A stretch of DNA of 64,000 nucleotides from WHTX01 sp038255145 (GTDB lineage Bacteria; Actinomycetota; Acidimicrobiia; Acidimicrobiales; CAIXPF01), in assembly GCA_038255145.1 (NCBI GenBank), contig JBBSLP010000012.1:30111-94110 (forward strand), given 5' to 3'. The position numbers were made by a program, and so were the translations under genes. A model generated the notes under the pieces. That model was not told the origin of the DNA. It did no database searches and was given only the letters and a program-made list of their open reading frames with translations. Positions 1 through 7,255 of this stretch are shown here, in pieces (the first letter of the stretch is position 1; the number at the start of each line of letters is the position of its first letter).

Positions 1-1423
1 CGGGAGGCAGCTCGTCGAGCACGGACACGTCGAGGTCGCCGTAGACGGTCATGGCCGCCGTGCGGGGGATGGGGGTGGCCGTCATGACGAGCACGTCGGG
101 GGCGCCGCCACCGGAGCGATCCCGCAGGGCGGCCCGCTGCTCGACGCCGAAGCGGTGCTGCTCGTCGATGACGACGACGCCGAGGTCGGCGAACTCCACC
201 CCCTCCTGGATGAGGGCGTGGGTGCCGATGAGGATGTCGACCCCACCCCCCGACAGGGCCGCGGCCAGGCGGCGGCGCTCGGCCGCGGTGGTGCGGTGGG
301 TCAACAGCTCGACCCGCACCGGGCGCTCACCGCCCAGGCGACCCTCGTCGGGCACGACCAGGTCGGCCAGGAGCGCAGAGACGCCCAGGTGGTGCTGCTC
401 GGCCAGGACCTCGGTGGGGGCCATGAGCGCCCCCTGGTGCCCTCCCTGCACCCCCAGCAACAGGGCGGACACCGCCACCAGCGTCTTTCCCGCCCCCACG
501 TCGCCCTGCAGCAGGCGGTGCATGGGGAAGGGGCGGGCCAGGTCGGTGCGCACCTCTTCGATGACCCGTTGCTGGGCCCCGGTCAGGGGGAAGGGCAGCC
601 GCTCGAGGAAGCGGGCCACAAGGGAGCCGGCCGACACGTCGACGTCGTGGACCACCCCCCGCAGGCTGAGCTCGAGCTGGCGCTTGCGCTCGACCAGGGC
701 CAGCTGCACCCGCAACAGCTCGTCGAAGACCAGGCGGGCCCGACCCCGTTGGGAGGCCTCCATGGAGTCGGGCTCGTGCACCAGGCGCAGGGCCTCGCCC
801 CGGGGGCCGAGGTTCCACCGGGCCAACACCTCGGCGGGCACGGGGTCGGACAAGCCCCGGGGCTCGGTGCGGCGCAGGGCCTCGTGCACCCAGCCGGCCA
901 GCTCCCAGGTGACGATGCCGGCCTTGTCGGACTGGGGGTAGACGGGCACGACCCGGGCGGTGCGGTCCCCGATGAGGTCGACCACGGGGTTGGTCATCTG
1001 CCGCCGGCCCCGGAAGTCCCCGACCTTGCCGAAGACCACCACCTCGGCCCCGTCCACCAGCTGGCGGGTGCGCCACGACTGGTTGAAGAAGCCCAGGCGC
1101 AGGCGGCCGCCGTCCTCGTCGCGCACGTCGACGTGGGTCAGGGTGCGCCCACCCCGGGTCCGTTGGCTGGACGAGCTGGTGACCACGACCACGATGGTGG
1201 CCTCGTCGCCGGGGCGCAGGTCACGGATGGCCGACTGGCGGGTGCGGTCGATGTAGCGGCGCGGGTAGTAGGTGAGCAGGTCGAGCACGGTGCTGACGCC
1301 GACATCGGCCAGCGCCGCCTCCTTGCGGGGACCGACGCCGCGCAGCTTGCCCACGGGGATGTCGTGGAGCTCGACCAGCGTCAGCGGCGGCCGTGGGGTC
1401 GCATCGGCGTCGGGCCCGGGCAC
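1..1423 (-). CDS. recG: RecG ATP-dependent DNA helicase, N-terminal two thirds (runs off left edge)
   Basis: RecG remodels stalled replication forks and branched DNA. About 474 residues are visible; the family is usually about 700, so the C-terminal helicase lobe lies outside the window. The N-terminal wedge/OB region is recognisable (LRGVGPRKEAAL followed by LLTYYPRRYIDR). The Walker A motif GDVGAGKT has its lysine near residue 313, and the DExH-type motif DEQHRFGVEQR is near residue 420. The last visible residues (MTVYGDLDVSVLDELPP) match the conserved RecG stretch after the ATPIPRT motif. I chose the GTG at 1423-1421; no stronger start is seen, so the exact N-terminus is uncertain. It diverges from the Hcp-like gene with about 75 bases between them. 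The identification is firm. Confidence 0.93.
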   Translation of the reverse strand, partial: MPGPDADATPRPPLTLVELHDIPVGKLRGVGPRKEAALADVGVSTVLDLLTYYPRRYIDRTRQSAIRDLRPGDEATIVVVVTSSSSQRTRGGRTLTHVDVRDEDGGRLRLGFFNQSWRTRQLVDGAEVVVFGKVGDFRGRRQMTNPVVDLIGDRTARVVPVYPQSDKAGIVTWELAGWVHEALRRTEPRGLSDPVPAEVLARWNLGPRGEALRLVHEPDSMEASQRGRARLVFDELLRVQLALVERKRQLELSLRGVVHDVDVSAGSLVARFLERLPFPLTGAQQRVIEEVRTDLARPFPMHRLLQGDVGAGKTLVAVSALLLGVQGGHQGALMAPTEVLAEQHHLGVSALLADLVVPDEGRLGGERPVRVELLTHRTTAAERRRLAAALSGGGVDILIGTHALIQEGVEFADLGVVVIDEQHRFGVEQRAALRDRSGGGAPDVLVMTATPIPRTAAMTVYGDLDVSVLDELPP

Positions 1424-1498
1424 TCCGGCCGACGCTACCCCTTCACGCCACGGCCCACTCCCCCGACGCGAGCGCCACCGAGGGTAGGGTCTGGGGTG

Positions 1499-1957
1499 AT
1501 GGCCCTCGAGCAGTACATCGACCTCGCCGGCATCAACGGTGAAGCCCAGGCGCCCGACGTGTCGGGCTCAATGGCCATCCTGTCGTGGTCGCTGGGGGTC
1601 AGCCGGCCCTCGGGTGCCGACAAGGCCGGGTTCGCGGCGTTGACCATCAGCAAGCGGGTGGACTCCACCACCCCCCTGATCCTGGCCCGCTGCGCCCAGG
1701 GCGCCACCCTGCCCCAGGCCAAGCTCCTGGTGCGGGCCACCGGGCACCGTTCCCCCCGGGTCGTCATCGACCTGCGCGACGTGCGCATCACCTCGGTGAC
1801 CAGCACCTATGACGCGGCGTTGGGTGACGTCGTCGAACAGCTCGAGCTGACCTACGGCAAGATCTGGTTCGGTGGCGCCGTGGTCGACCGTCGGGGTTCC
1901 AGTGAGCCACTGACGTGGTTCGCCTGGGACGTCGAGCGCGACGCTCCCGCAGGCTGA
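1499..1957 (+). CDS. Hcp-like protein (type VI tube protein family), solitary
   Basis: A 152-residue protein beginning MALEQYIDLAGINGEAQ, with the Hcp1 pattern of a short first strand, 'DG/NGE' turn and 'ILSWSLGVSRP' strand. Later segments (FAALTISKRVDSTTPLI, ARCAQGATLPQAKLLV, VEQLELTYGKIWF) also follow the Hcp beta-barrel order. In proteobacteria Hcp builds the hexameric type VI tube, but no other type VI gene is present here and the organism looks Gram-positive-type. Orphan Hcp-family proteins occur in actinobacteria with unknown function. An ATG at 1499 is used; the same frame is open far upstream, but that stretch is antisense to recG and is not counted. There is no signal peptide. The fold call is fairly sure; the function is unknown. 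Confidence 0.8.
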   Translation: MALEQYIDLAGINGEAQAPDVSGSMAILSWSLGVSRPSGADKAGFAALTISKRVDSTTPLILARCAQGATLPQAKLLVRATGHRSPRVVIDLRDVRITSVTSTYDAALGDVVEQLELTYGKIWFGGAVVDRRGSSEPLTWFAWDVERDAPAG

Positions 1958-2040
1958 GCCGGCCCGACGCCGCCGGCCGACCACTGCGGTGGTGGTCGTC
2001 GCCTTTCTGCCGTCGGTTACGGCCGGCTAGCGTCCCCGCC

Positions 2041-2265
2041 GTGCAGGGAGTCATCAAGTCCTACGACCCGGGAACCGGCTTCGGCACGCTCCTCCGCGAC
2101 ACCGACCTGGCCGAGCTCGAGCTCGCGCCGGAAGCGTTGCAAGGCTCGCTCTTCCGCATGCTCCGGCAGGGTCAGCGCGTCGTGTTCGACCTCGACGGAC
2201 GTGGCCGCGCCACCGCCCTCCGCCTCGGTTCCGAGGTCGACATGGGCACCCCCGGCTTCGAGTAG
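2041..2265 (+). CDS. Small cold-shock-domain-like protein
   Basis: A 74-residue protein starting at a GTG (VQGVIKSYDPGTGFGTLL). The 'G-x-I-K-S-Y-D-x-x-x-G-F-G' opening and the closing 'GQRVVFDLDGRGRATALRL' match the first and last strands of a cold-shock OB fold. The middle is divergent: classical CSPs have KGFGFI and FVHxS nucleic-acid-binding motifs, and here the equivalents are GFGTLL and no clear FVH. It may bind RNA or single-stranded DNA weakly, or be a structural relative. It stands alone between the Hcp-like gene and pckG, 83 bases after the former. The small size and the fold pattern support a real gene; the function is inferred. Confidence 0.7.
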   Translation: MQGVIKSYDPGTGFGTLLRDTDLAELELAPEALQGSLFRMLRQGQRVVFDLDGRGRATALRLGSEVDMGTPGFE

Positions 2266-2484
2266 CCGCCCTTCCGATCCCGTGACCTCCCTGGCGGACC
2301 CCGGCCCCCTGGCCCGGGGGTACGAGCCGACGGAGGGCACCCGACGGCAGCGCTCCACCCGGGCGCAGCCGCCGATCCGCCGCCCTGGGCCGAACGTCCA
2401 GGCGGCACATCTTGACCGAAGATGGTAACGTCAGCTCCCATCTCTACTCGACATGATGCACCCGTGAGAACAGGGGACGAGCCA

Positions 2485-4281
2485 ATGGCGGCAAGCACCA
2501 CTCACCAGAAGCTGCAGGACTGGGTCGACCACTGGGCCGGCATCCTCCGCCCGGCACGGGTCGAGTGGTGCGACGGCTCGGACGAGGAGTACGCCCGACT
2601 GTGCCAGGAGCTCGTCGAGGCCGGCACCTTCGAGCAGCTCGACCCGGTCAAGCGCCCCAACAGCTTCCTCGCCCTGTCCGACCCCAACGACGTGGCCCGC
2701 GTCGAGGACCGCACCTTCATCTGCTCCGAGCGTGAGATCGACGCCGGACCCACCAACAACTGGCGGGCACCGGCCGAGATGCGGGAGCAGATGCTGGGCC
2801 TCTACGACGGCGCCATGGCCGGGCGCACCATGTACGTGGTGCCCTTCTCCATGGGTCCCCTGGGCTCGCCCATCGCCCACATCGGCGTCGAGCTGACCGA
2901 CTCGGCCTACGTGGCCGCGTCCATGCGCACCATGACCCGCATGGGCCAGGGTGCCCTCGACGTGCTGGGCAGCGACGGCGGGTTCGTCCCCTGCGTCCAC
3001 TCGGTGGGCGCCCCCCTGGCCGAGGGTGAGGCCGACGTGCCCTGGCCCTGCGACGGCGAGAACAAGTACATCGTGCACTTCCCCGAGACCAGCGAGATCT
3101 GGTCCTACGGCTCGGGCTACGGCGGCAACGCCCTGCTGGGCAAGAAGTGCTTCGCCCTGCGCATCGCCTCGACCATGGCCCGCGACGACGGCTGGCTGGC
3201 CGAGCACATGCTCATCATCGGCGTGACCCCTCCGGGGGGCGAGAAGCGCTACGTGGCCGCGGCGTTCCCCTCGGCCTGCGGCAAGACCAACATGGCCATG
3301 CTCATCCCCACCCTGCCGGGCTGGACGGTCGAGACCATCGGCGACGACATCGCCTGGATGAAGTTCGGCGACGACGGGCGGCTCTACGCCATCAACCCCG
3401 AGGCCGGCTTCTTCGGCGTCGCCCCCGGCACCTCGGTGGCGACCAACCCCAACGCCATGGCGATGATCGAGCACGACGCCGTGTTCACCAACGTGGCCCG
3501 CACGCCCGACGGTGACATCTGGTGGGAGGGCATGTCCTCGGAGAAGCCGGCCCGCCTCACCGACTGGCGGGGCAACGACTGGACGCCCGAGGCGGCCACC
3601 CCTGCCGCCCACCCCAACGCCCGCTTCACCGTGGGTGCGGCCCAGTGCCCGGCCATCGCCCCCGAGTGGGAGGACCCCAGGGGTGTGCCCTTCTCGGCCA
3701 TCCTCTTCGGCGGCCGCCGGGCCACCAACGTGCCCCTGGTGACCGAGGCCCGCGACTGGGAGCACGGCGTCTTCCTGGCCTCCATCATGTCCTCGGAGAA
3801 GACGGCCGCCGCCGCCGGCACCGTGGGCGAGGTCCGCTTCGACCCCTTCGCCATGCTCCCCTTCTGCGGCTACAACATGGGCGACTACTTCGCCCACTGG
3901 CTGAGCATCGGTGAGGGTGCCGACGCCGCCAAGCTGCCCAAGCTGTTCTGGGTCAACTGGTTCCGCAAGGACGCCGACGGCTCGTTCCTGTGGCCGGGCT
4001 TCGGGGACAACAGCCGGGTGCTCAAGTGGGTGCTCGAGCGGCTCGACGGCAAGGCCGACGCCGATGAGACCGCCATCGGGAACGTCCCCACCCCGGACTC
4101 GCTCGACATCAGCGGCCTCGACATCAAGCCCGACGTGCTCGACGAGCTGCTGGCCGTGGAGAAGGACTCCTGGAAGGCCGAGCTGCCGCTCATCGCCGAC
4201 CACTACGCCTTCATCGGCGAGCAGCTGCCCGAGCGGCTGCAGGCCGAGCTCGACGACCTGCACGCCCGACTGGGCGGCTGA
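2485..4281 (+). CDS. pckG: Phosphoenolpyruvate carboxykinase (GTP)
   Basis: Converts oxaloacetate and GTP to phosphoenolpyruvate, GDP and CO2, the entry step of gluconeogenesis, in the cytoplasm. The protein is 598 residues, the normal size of the GTP-dependent family. The kinase P-loop reads FPSACGKTNMAM, with the family's reactive cysteine at about residue 265 and lysine at 267. Other landmarks are RTMYVVPFSMGP near the N-terminus, IGDDIAWM, the GFFGVAPGT stretch and FLWPGFGDNSRVLKW near the C-terminus. I place the start at ATG 2485, preceded by AGGGGACGAG at good spacing, rather than at the earlier in-frame ATG at 2422, which would add residues without family likeness. A strong stem-loop follows at 4329. 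Identification is certain. Confidence 0.97.
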   Translation: MAASTTHQKLQDWVDHWAGILRPARVEWCDGSDEEYARLCQELVEAGTFEQLDPVKRPNSFLALSDPNDVARVEDRTFICSEREIDAGPTNNWRAPAEMREQMLGLYDGAMAGRTMYVVPFSMGPLGSPIAHIGVELTDSAYVAASMRTMTRMGQGALDVLGSDGGFVPCVHSVGAPLAEGEADVPWPCDGENKYIVHFPETSEIWSYGSGYGGNALLGKKCFALRIASTMARDDGWLAEHMLIIGVTPPGGEKRYVAAAFPSACGKTNMAMLIPTLPGWTVETIGDDIAWMKFGDDGRLYAINPEAGFFGVAPGTSVATNPNAMAMIEHDAVFTNVARTPDGDIWWEGMSSEKPARLTDWRGNDWTPEAATPAAHPNARFTVGAAQCPAIAPEWEDPRGVPFSAILFGGRRATNVPLVTEARDWEHGVFLASIMSSEKTAAAAGTVGEVRFDPFAMLPFCGYNMGDYFAHWLSIGEGADAAKLPKLFWVNWFRKDADGSFLWPGFGDNSRVLKWVLERLDGKADADETAIGNVPTPDSLDISGLDIKPDVLDELLAVEKDSWKAELPLIADHYAFIGEQLPERLQAELDDLHARLGG

Positions 4282-4328
4282 CCCAGGCCCGGCCGGCTGG
4301 CTGGCTGGCTGGCTGGACGTCACCTCTC

Positions 4329-4366
4329 GACGAGCCGGCGATCCCTTCGGGGGTCGCCGGCTCGTC
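4329..4366 (+). terminator. Stem-loop terminator after pckG
   Basis: A 17-base stem with one G-U pair closes a TTCG tetraloop: GACGAGCCGGCGATCCC, TTCG, GGGGTCGCCGGCTCGTC. It begins 48 bases after the pckG stop. There is no U-tract, which is usual for high-GC actinobacterial terminators. Confidence 0.8.
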
Positions 4367-4455
4367 CACGTCCCACCCCCCGATCCTGCCGACGAACGGG
4401 AATCCTCGGTCAGCCAGATGCTGTTGGGTAAGTTGAGTCTGTTCCGCTCAAGTAA

Positions 4456-4722
4456 CCGCACAGCACTGCAAGGAGGAAGCTCCTCGACGGCAGCCGGGTC
4501 AGCGCCGACGTCGACCACGGCGTCCTCGTGGTCGCCATCCCCGTGGCCGAGATGGCCCGGGCCCGGCGCATCAGCGTGGGCGGCGGCCAGTCCGCCTCGG
4601 CCTCGGCGGACCACGTCGACGCCGTCGGAGCCGTCGGAGCCGTCGACGCCGTCGGAGCAGTCGGAGCCGTCGGAGCCGTCGACGACGAGGTCAACGGCAC
4701 CGCGGTGCACGCCAGCAACTGA
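4456..4722 (+). pseudogene. Degraded C-terminal remnant of an Hsp20/alpha-crystallin protein
   Basis: One frame, open from just after a TAA at 4453-4455 to a stop ending at 4722, reads KLLDGSRVSADVDHGVLVVA followed by IPVAEMARARRISV. This is the end of an alpha-crystallin domain: the 'V-x-A-x-x-x-x-G-V-L-x-V-x-I-P-V-A-E' signature and the 'R-x-I-x-V' edge strand of small heat-shock proteins. The N-terminal arm and the first two thirds of the domain are absent, and no start codon sits at a suitable distance from the GGAGGA at 4471-4477. The frame ends in a low-complexity Ala-Val-Gly-Asp tail made by a 9-base tandem repeat. I read it as the 3' end of a chaperone gene left after deletion. Confidence 0.6.
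4618..4683 (+). repeat. 9-base tandem repeat (GTCGGAGCC / GTCGACGCC units)
   Basis: Seven or so head-to-tail copies of a 9-base unit, GTCGGAGCC varying to GTCGACGCC and GTCGGAGCA. In the Hsp20 remnant's frame they encode repeated Ala-Val-Gly or Ala-Val-Asp. The unit length keeps the frame open. It probably expanded by slippage after the gene decayed. Confidence 0.75.
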
Positions 4723-4740
4723 TCACGGTCCACGGATCAC

Positions 4741-4771
4741 CACGGGTCCGGGCCTGGTGCCCGGACCCGTG
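4741..4771 (+). terminator. Perfect 13-bp stem-loop
   Basis: CACGGGTCCGGGC, a 5-base loop, then GCCCGGACCCGTG; all 13 pairs match. It lies between the Hsp20 remnant and the GuaB-family gene and would stop transcription coming from the left. Confidence 0.75.
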
Positions 4772-4968
4772 CCGCGCCCCGTTCAGCTCTCGGTCAGCTC
4801 GAGATCGCCCTGCTCCCAGGCCGACGGGCCGTTGTACGATTCATCGGACACCCGGCCTTGCGCCCAGGGCGTCCCGTCGGGAGCGGTCACCCAGCTCCGC
4901 CTCGGCGCCCACCCAGCGCAACGGGGATCGGTTCAGCCACCTCGCTGCGTGCAGACGGAGAGAGCAAC

Positions 4969-6018
4969 GTGCGACTGGACAACATCCGCCTCGGCCTGGC
5001 CTTCGACGACGTGCTGCTCGTCCCGCGGCGCAGTGGGATCCGCTCGCGCCAGGACGTCTCCCTGGAGACCCGCTTCTCCCGCAACGTCCGGCTGCGGGTC
5101 CCCGTCATCGCCGCCAACATGGACACGGTGTGCGAGGCCGAGATGGCCCTGGCCGTGGCCCGCGAGGGCGGCATCGGCGTGCTGCACCGCTTCCTGCCCA
5201 TCGAGCACCAGGCCGACATGGCCCGGCGGGTCAAGGACGAGGGTCTCCTGGTGGCGGCGGCCATCGGCACCAACGAGGACTTCCTCGAGCGCTCCAAGGC
5301 CCTGGTCGCCGCCGGTGTCGATGCCCTGGTCGTCGACATCGCCCACGGCCACGCCGAGCACTCCATCAACGCCGTGCGGGCCATCAAGGACCAGTTCGGC
5401 GACGAGACCGACGTGGTGGCCGGCAACGTGGCCACCAGGGACGGCGCCGAGGACCTCATCGCCGCCGGCGCCGACGCCATCAAGGTCGGTGTCGGCCCCG
5501 GCGGGGTGTGCACCACCCGCATGGTGGCCGGCGTGGGCGTGCCCCAGCTCACGGCCATCGACGACGTGGCCGGCATCAGCGTGCCCCTGATCGCCGACGG
5601 CGGCATCCGCCGCTCCGGGGACATCGCCAAGGCCCTGGCCGCGGGGGCCGACTCGGTGATGATCGGCTCCATGTTCGCGGGCACGGCCGAGAGCCCCGGC
5701 GAGGTGGAGATGTCCGACCGGGGCCTGGTCAAGGTCATCCGGGGCATGTCCACGCACGAGGCCGTGCGTTCCCGGGCCGAGCGCAGCGGGGAGGCGCTCG
5801 ACGACGAGTACTTCGAGCAGCGCGCCGCCGAGGGGGTCACCGGCCAGGTGCCCTATCGGGGCGAGGTCGGCAAGCTCATCCAGCAGCTCATGGGTGGGGT
5901 GAAGAGCGCGATGAGCTACCTCGACGCCCACACCATCGCGGAGCTGTGGGCCAACGCGAACTTCATCCGGGTCACGTCGGCCGGCGTCGTCGAGAGCATG
6001 CCCCACGCCACGTTGTGA
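4969..6018 (+). CDS. IMP dehydrogenase / GMP reductase family protein without CBS domains
   Basis: A 349-residue TIM-barrel enzyme of the IMPDH/GMPR family. The catalytic loop reads GVGPGGVCTTR with the nucleophilic cysteine at about residue 181. Substrate-site blocks NMDTV, GGIGVLHR, DGGIRRSGDIAKALAAGA and IGSMFAGTAESPGE are all present. The C-terminal block EGVTGQVPYRGEVGKLIQQL with SAGVVESMPH resembles IMPDH more than GMP reductase, so the reaction is probably IMP to XMP (guanine nucleotide synthesis). The two CBS domains that normally interrupt IMPDH are missing: the frame runs straight from the barrel's third strand to its fourth. In actinobacteria such paralogues are often labelled GuaB1/GuaB-like, and GMP reductase remains possible. 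GTG 4969 is chosen, with a GGAGAGA ribosome site. Confidence 0.88.
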   Translation: MRLDNIRLGLAFDDVLLVPRRSGIRSRQDVSLETRFSRNVRLRVPVIAANMDTVCEAEMALAVAREGGIGVLHRFLPIEHQADMARRVKDEGLLVAAAIGTNEDFLERSKALVAAGVDALVVDIAHGHAEHSINAVRAIKDQFGDETDVVAGNVATRDGAEDLIAAGADAIKVGVGPGGVCTTRMVAGVGVPQLTAIDDVAGISVPLIADGGIRRSGDIAKALAAGADSVMIGSMFAGTAESPGEVEMSDRGLVKVIRGMSTHEAVRSRAERSGEALDDEYFEQRAAEGVTGQVPYRGEVGKLIQQLMGGVKSAMSYLDAHTIAELWANANFIRVTSAGVVESMPHATL

Positions 6019-6071
6019 ACGGCCACGTTGTGAACGGCCACGTTGTGAACGACCACCTCGTGAACGGCCAC
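6012..6071 (+). repeat. Four 15-base tandem repeats over the 3' end of the GuaB-family gene
   Basis: The unit GTTGTGAACGGCCAC occurs four times in a row (6012, 6027, 6042, 6057), the last two with one and two changes. The gene's own TGA stop (6016-6018) lies in the first copy. Because the unit is five codons long, the same in-frame TGA recurs in each later copy, giving a series of backup stops. Confidence 0.85.
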
Positions 6072-6081
6072 GGGGTGAGGG

Positions 6082-6453
6082 TCACGTCGGCGGCACCCCG
6101 GTGATGATGGCCCGCAGGGCCAGGCCCATGATGAACAGGCCGCCGAGCCCATACAGCAGGTAGCGCCACGGGGCCACCTGCTGGCGGTAGCTGTAGATGA
6201 TGGCGATGGCGATGATGGCGATGAAGCCGTAGAACGTGTGCAGCTGCGGCGCCTTGCGCCCCTGTTCGGTCATCAGCACGACACCCAGGATCACCTGCAC
6301 GAACACCGTGAGCTGGGCGATGCCGGTGAACCACCACAGGGAACGGCGGCGCAACCACAGCAACCAGTGGGCGGCTGTGGCCCACACCCCGGCCAACCCG
6401 TTCGCCCCGACGACGACCCAGGCCCAGACCTCGTGCACGTCGAGCAGGGACAC
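6082..6453 (-). CDS. Small membrane protein with four predicted helices
   Basis: A 123-residue protein, GTG start at 6453. Four hydrophobic stretches are visible: around WAWVVVGANGLAGVWATAAH, SLWWFTGIAQLTVFVQVILG, FYGFIAIIAIAIIYSY and YLLYGLGGLFIMGLALRAII. Conserved-looking His residues sit near helix ends (VHEVW, AAHW, QLHTFYGF), a pattern that could bind haem, but no known family motif was recognised. Its 3' end points at the GuaB-family gene and its start is 61 bases from the divergent HAD phosphatase. Membrane location is clear; function unknown. Confidence 0.7.
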   Translation of the reverse strand: MSLLDVHEVWAWVVVGANGLAGVWATAAHWLLWLRRRSLWWFTGIAQLTVFVQVILGVVLMTEQGRKAPQLHTFYGFIAIIAIAIIYSYRQQVAPWRYLLYGLGGLFIMGLALRAIITGVPPT

Positions 6454-6514
6454 GGCGGGGGATGGTAGCGGGCGGCCCCCATCCCTCTCGACGAACTGGC
6501 AGGATGGTGGAGCC

Positions 6515-7222
6515 GTGGCATCGAACTTCGAGATCGTCGCGCTCTTCGACCTGGACGGGACGCTGCTTCGAGCGGGCGATCCCGTCCACCACGCCGCCTT
6601 CGAACACGCCCTGCGGGTCGTCTTCGGCGCCGACGTCGCCCTCGCCGACCTGGAGCTGGCCGGCCAGCTCGACCTGGCCATCACCCTGCGGGCTCTGGCC
6701 AGCCGGGGCATCGAGGTGACCGGGGACGACCCCCGGGTGCGCGAGGTCATGACCATCATGGGCCGCTACTACCGCCTGCGGGTCAGCGGTGAGGAGCGGG
6801 CGGGCTGGGTGCTCGACGGCGTGGTGGAACTGCTGCGCAAGCTGCGGGCCGCGGGGCTGGCCACGGTGGTGGCATCGGGCTCCGCCCGCGAGGTGGCCGA
6901 GGCCAAGCTGGCGTCGGCCGGGCTCGACGACTACTTCCTGGCCGGGGCGTTCGGGGACGAGGCCGACGATCGCCCCGCCCTGTTGCGCCTGGCCGTGGCC
7001 TCGGCCGCCAAGCGCTACCGGCGCAACTTCGCCCTGGCCAACGGCGTGGTCATCGGGGACACCCCGGCGGACATCGACGCGGCCCGGGCCATCGGCGCCC
7101 GGGTGGTGGCCGTGGCCACCGGCCGCTTCTCCACCGACGAGCTCGACGAACACGGCCCTGACGCCACCTTCGCCGACCTCGGCAACGCCGACGCCGTCAT
7201 CAAGGCCATCCTGCGGGGCTGA
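6515..7222 (+). CDS. HAD-superfamily phosphatase (phosphoglycolate-phosphatase-like)
   Basis: A 235-residue cytoplasmic hydrolase. Motif I is FDLDGTLL (nucleophile Asp about 12, acid Asp about 14), motif II is VVASGS, and motif IV is VIGDTPADIDAARAIGARVVAVATG. The helical cap between motif I and II marks it as subfamily I, as in Gph and beta-phosphoglucomutase. HAD enzymes of this type remove phosphate from small metabolites; the substrate cannot be read from the sequence. GTG 6515 is used because it leaves just enough residues before the first strand. It is alone on the + strand, 33 bases before the end of a convergent operon. Confidence 0.88.
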   Translation: MASNFEIVALFDLDGTLLRAGDPVHHAAFEHALRVVFGADVALADLELAGQLDLAITLRALASRGIEVTGDDPRVREVMTIMGRYYRLRVSGEERAGWVLDGVVELLRKLRAAGLATVVASGSAREVAEAKLASAGLDDYFLAGAFGDEADDRPALLRLAVASAAKRYRRNFALANGVVIGDTPADIDAARAIGARVVAVATGRFSTDELDEHGPDATFADLGNADAVIKAILRG

Positions 7223-7255
7223 TCCCGCCGGCCCGGCAGCTGCCGCCAGGCTGCT

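Noticed and set aside
155..1498. Long N-terminal extension of the Hcp-like protein
   Set aside because: The extension is antisense to recG and has no likeness to Hcp; the ATG at 1499 gives the normal family length.
1499..1957. Type VI secretion locus
   Set aside because: Only an Hcp-like gene is present; no sheath, baseplate, VgrG or ClpV in the window.
4297..4316. GGCTGGCTGGCTGGCT run after pckG as an element end
   Set aside because: It is a plain four-base repeat without duplicated flanks or inverted partner.
4417..4560. A translated gene starting at ATG 4418 behind the stem-loop
   Set aside because: That frame gives a Ser/Pro/Arg-rich run with no homology and conflicts with the Hsp20-like frame.
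2431..4710. A 759-residue frame antisense to pckG
   Set aside because: It is a typical high-GC shadow: Gly/Val/His/Asp-rich, no motif, and lies fully over a certain gene.
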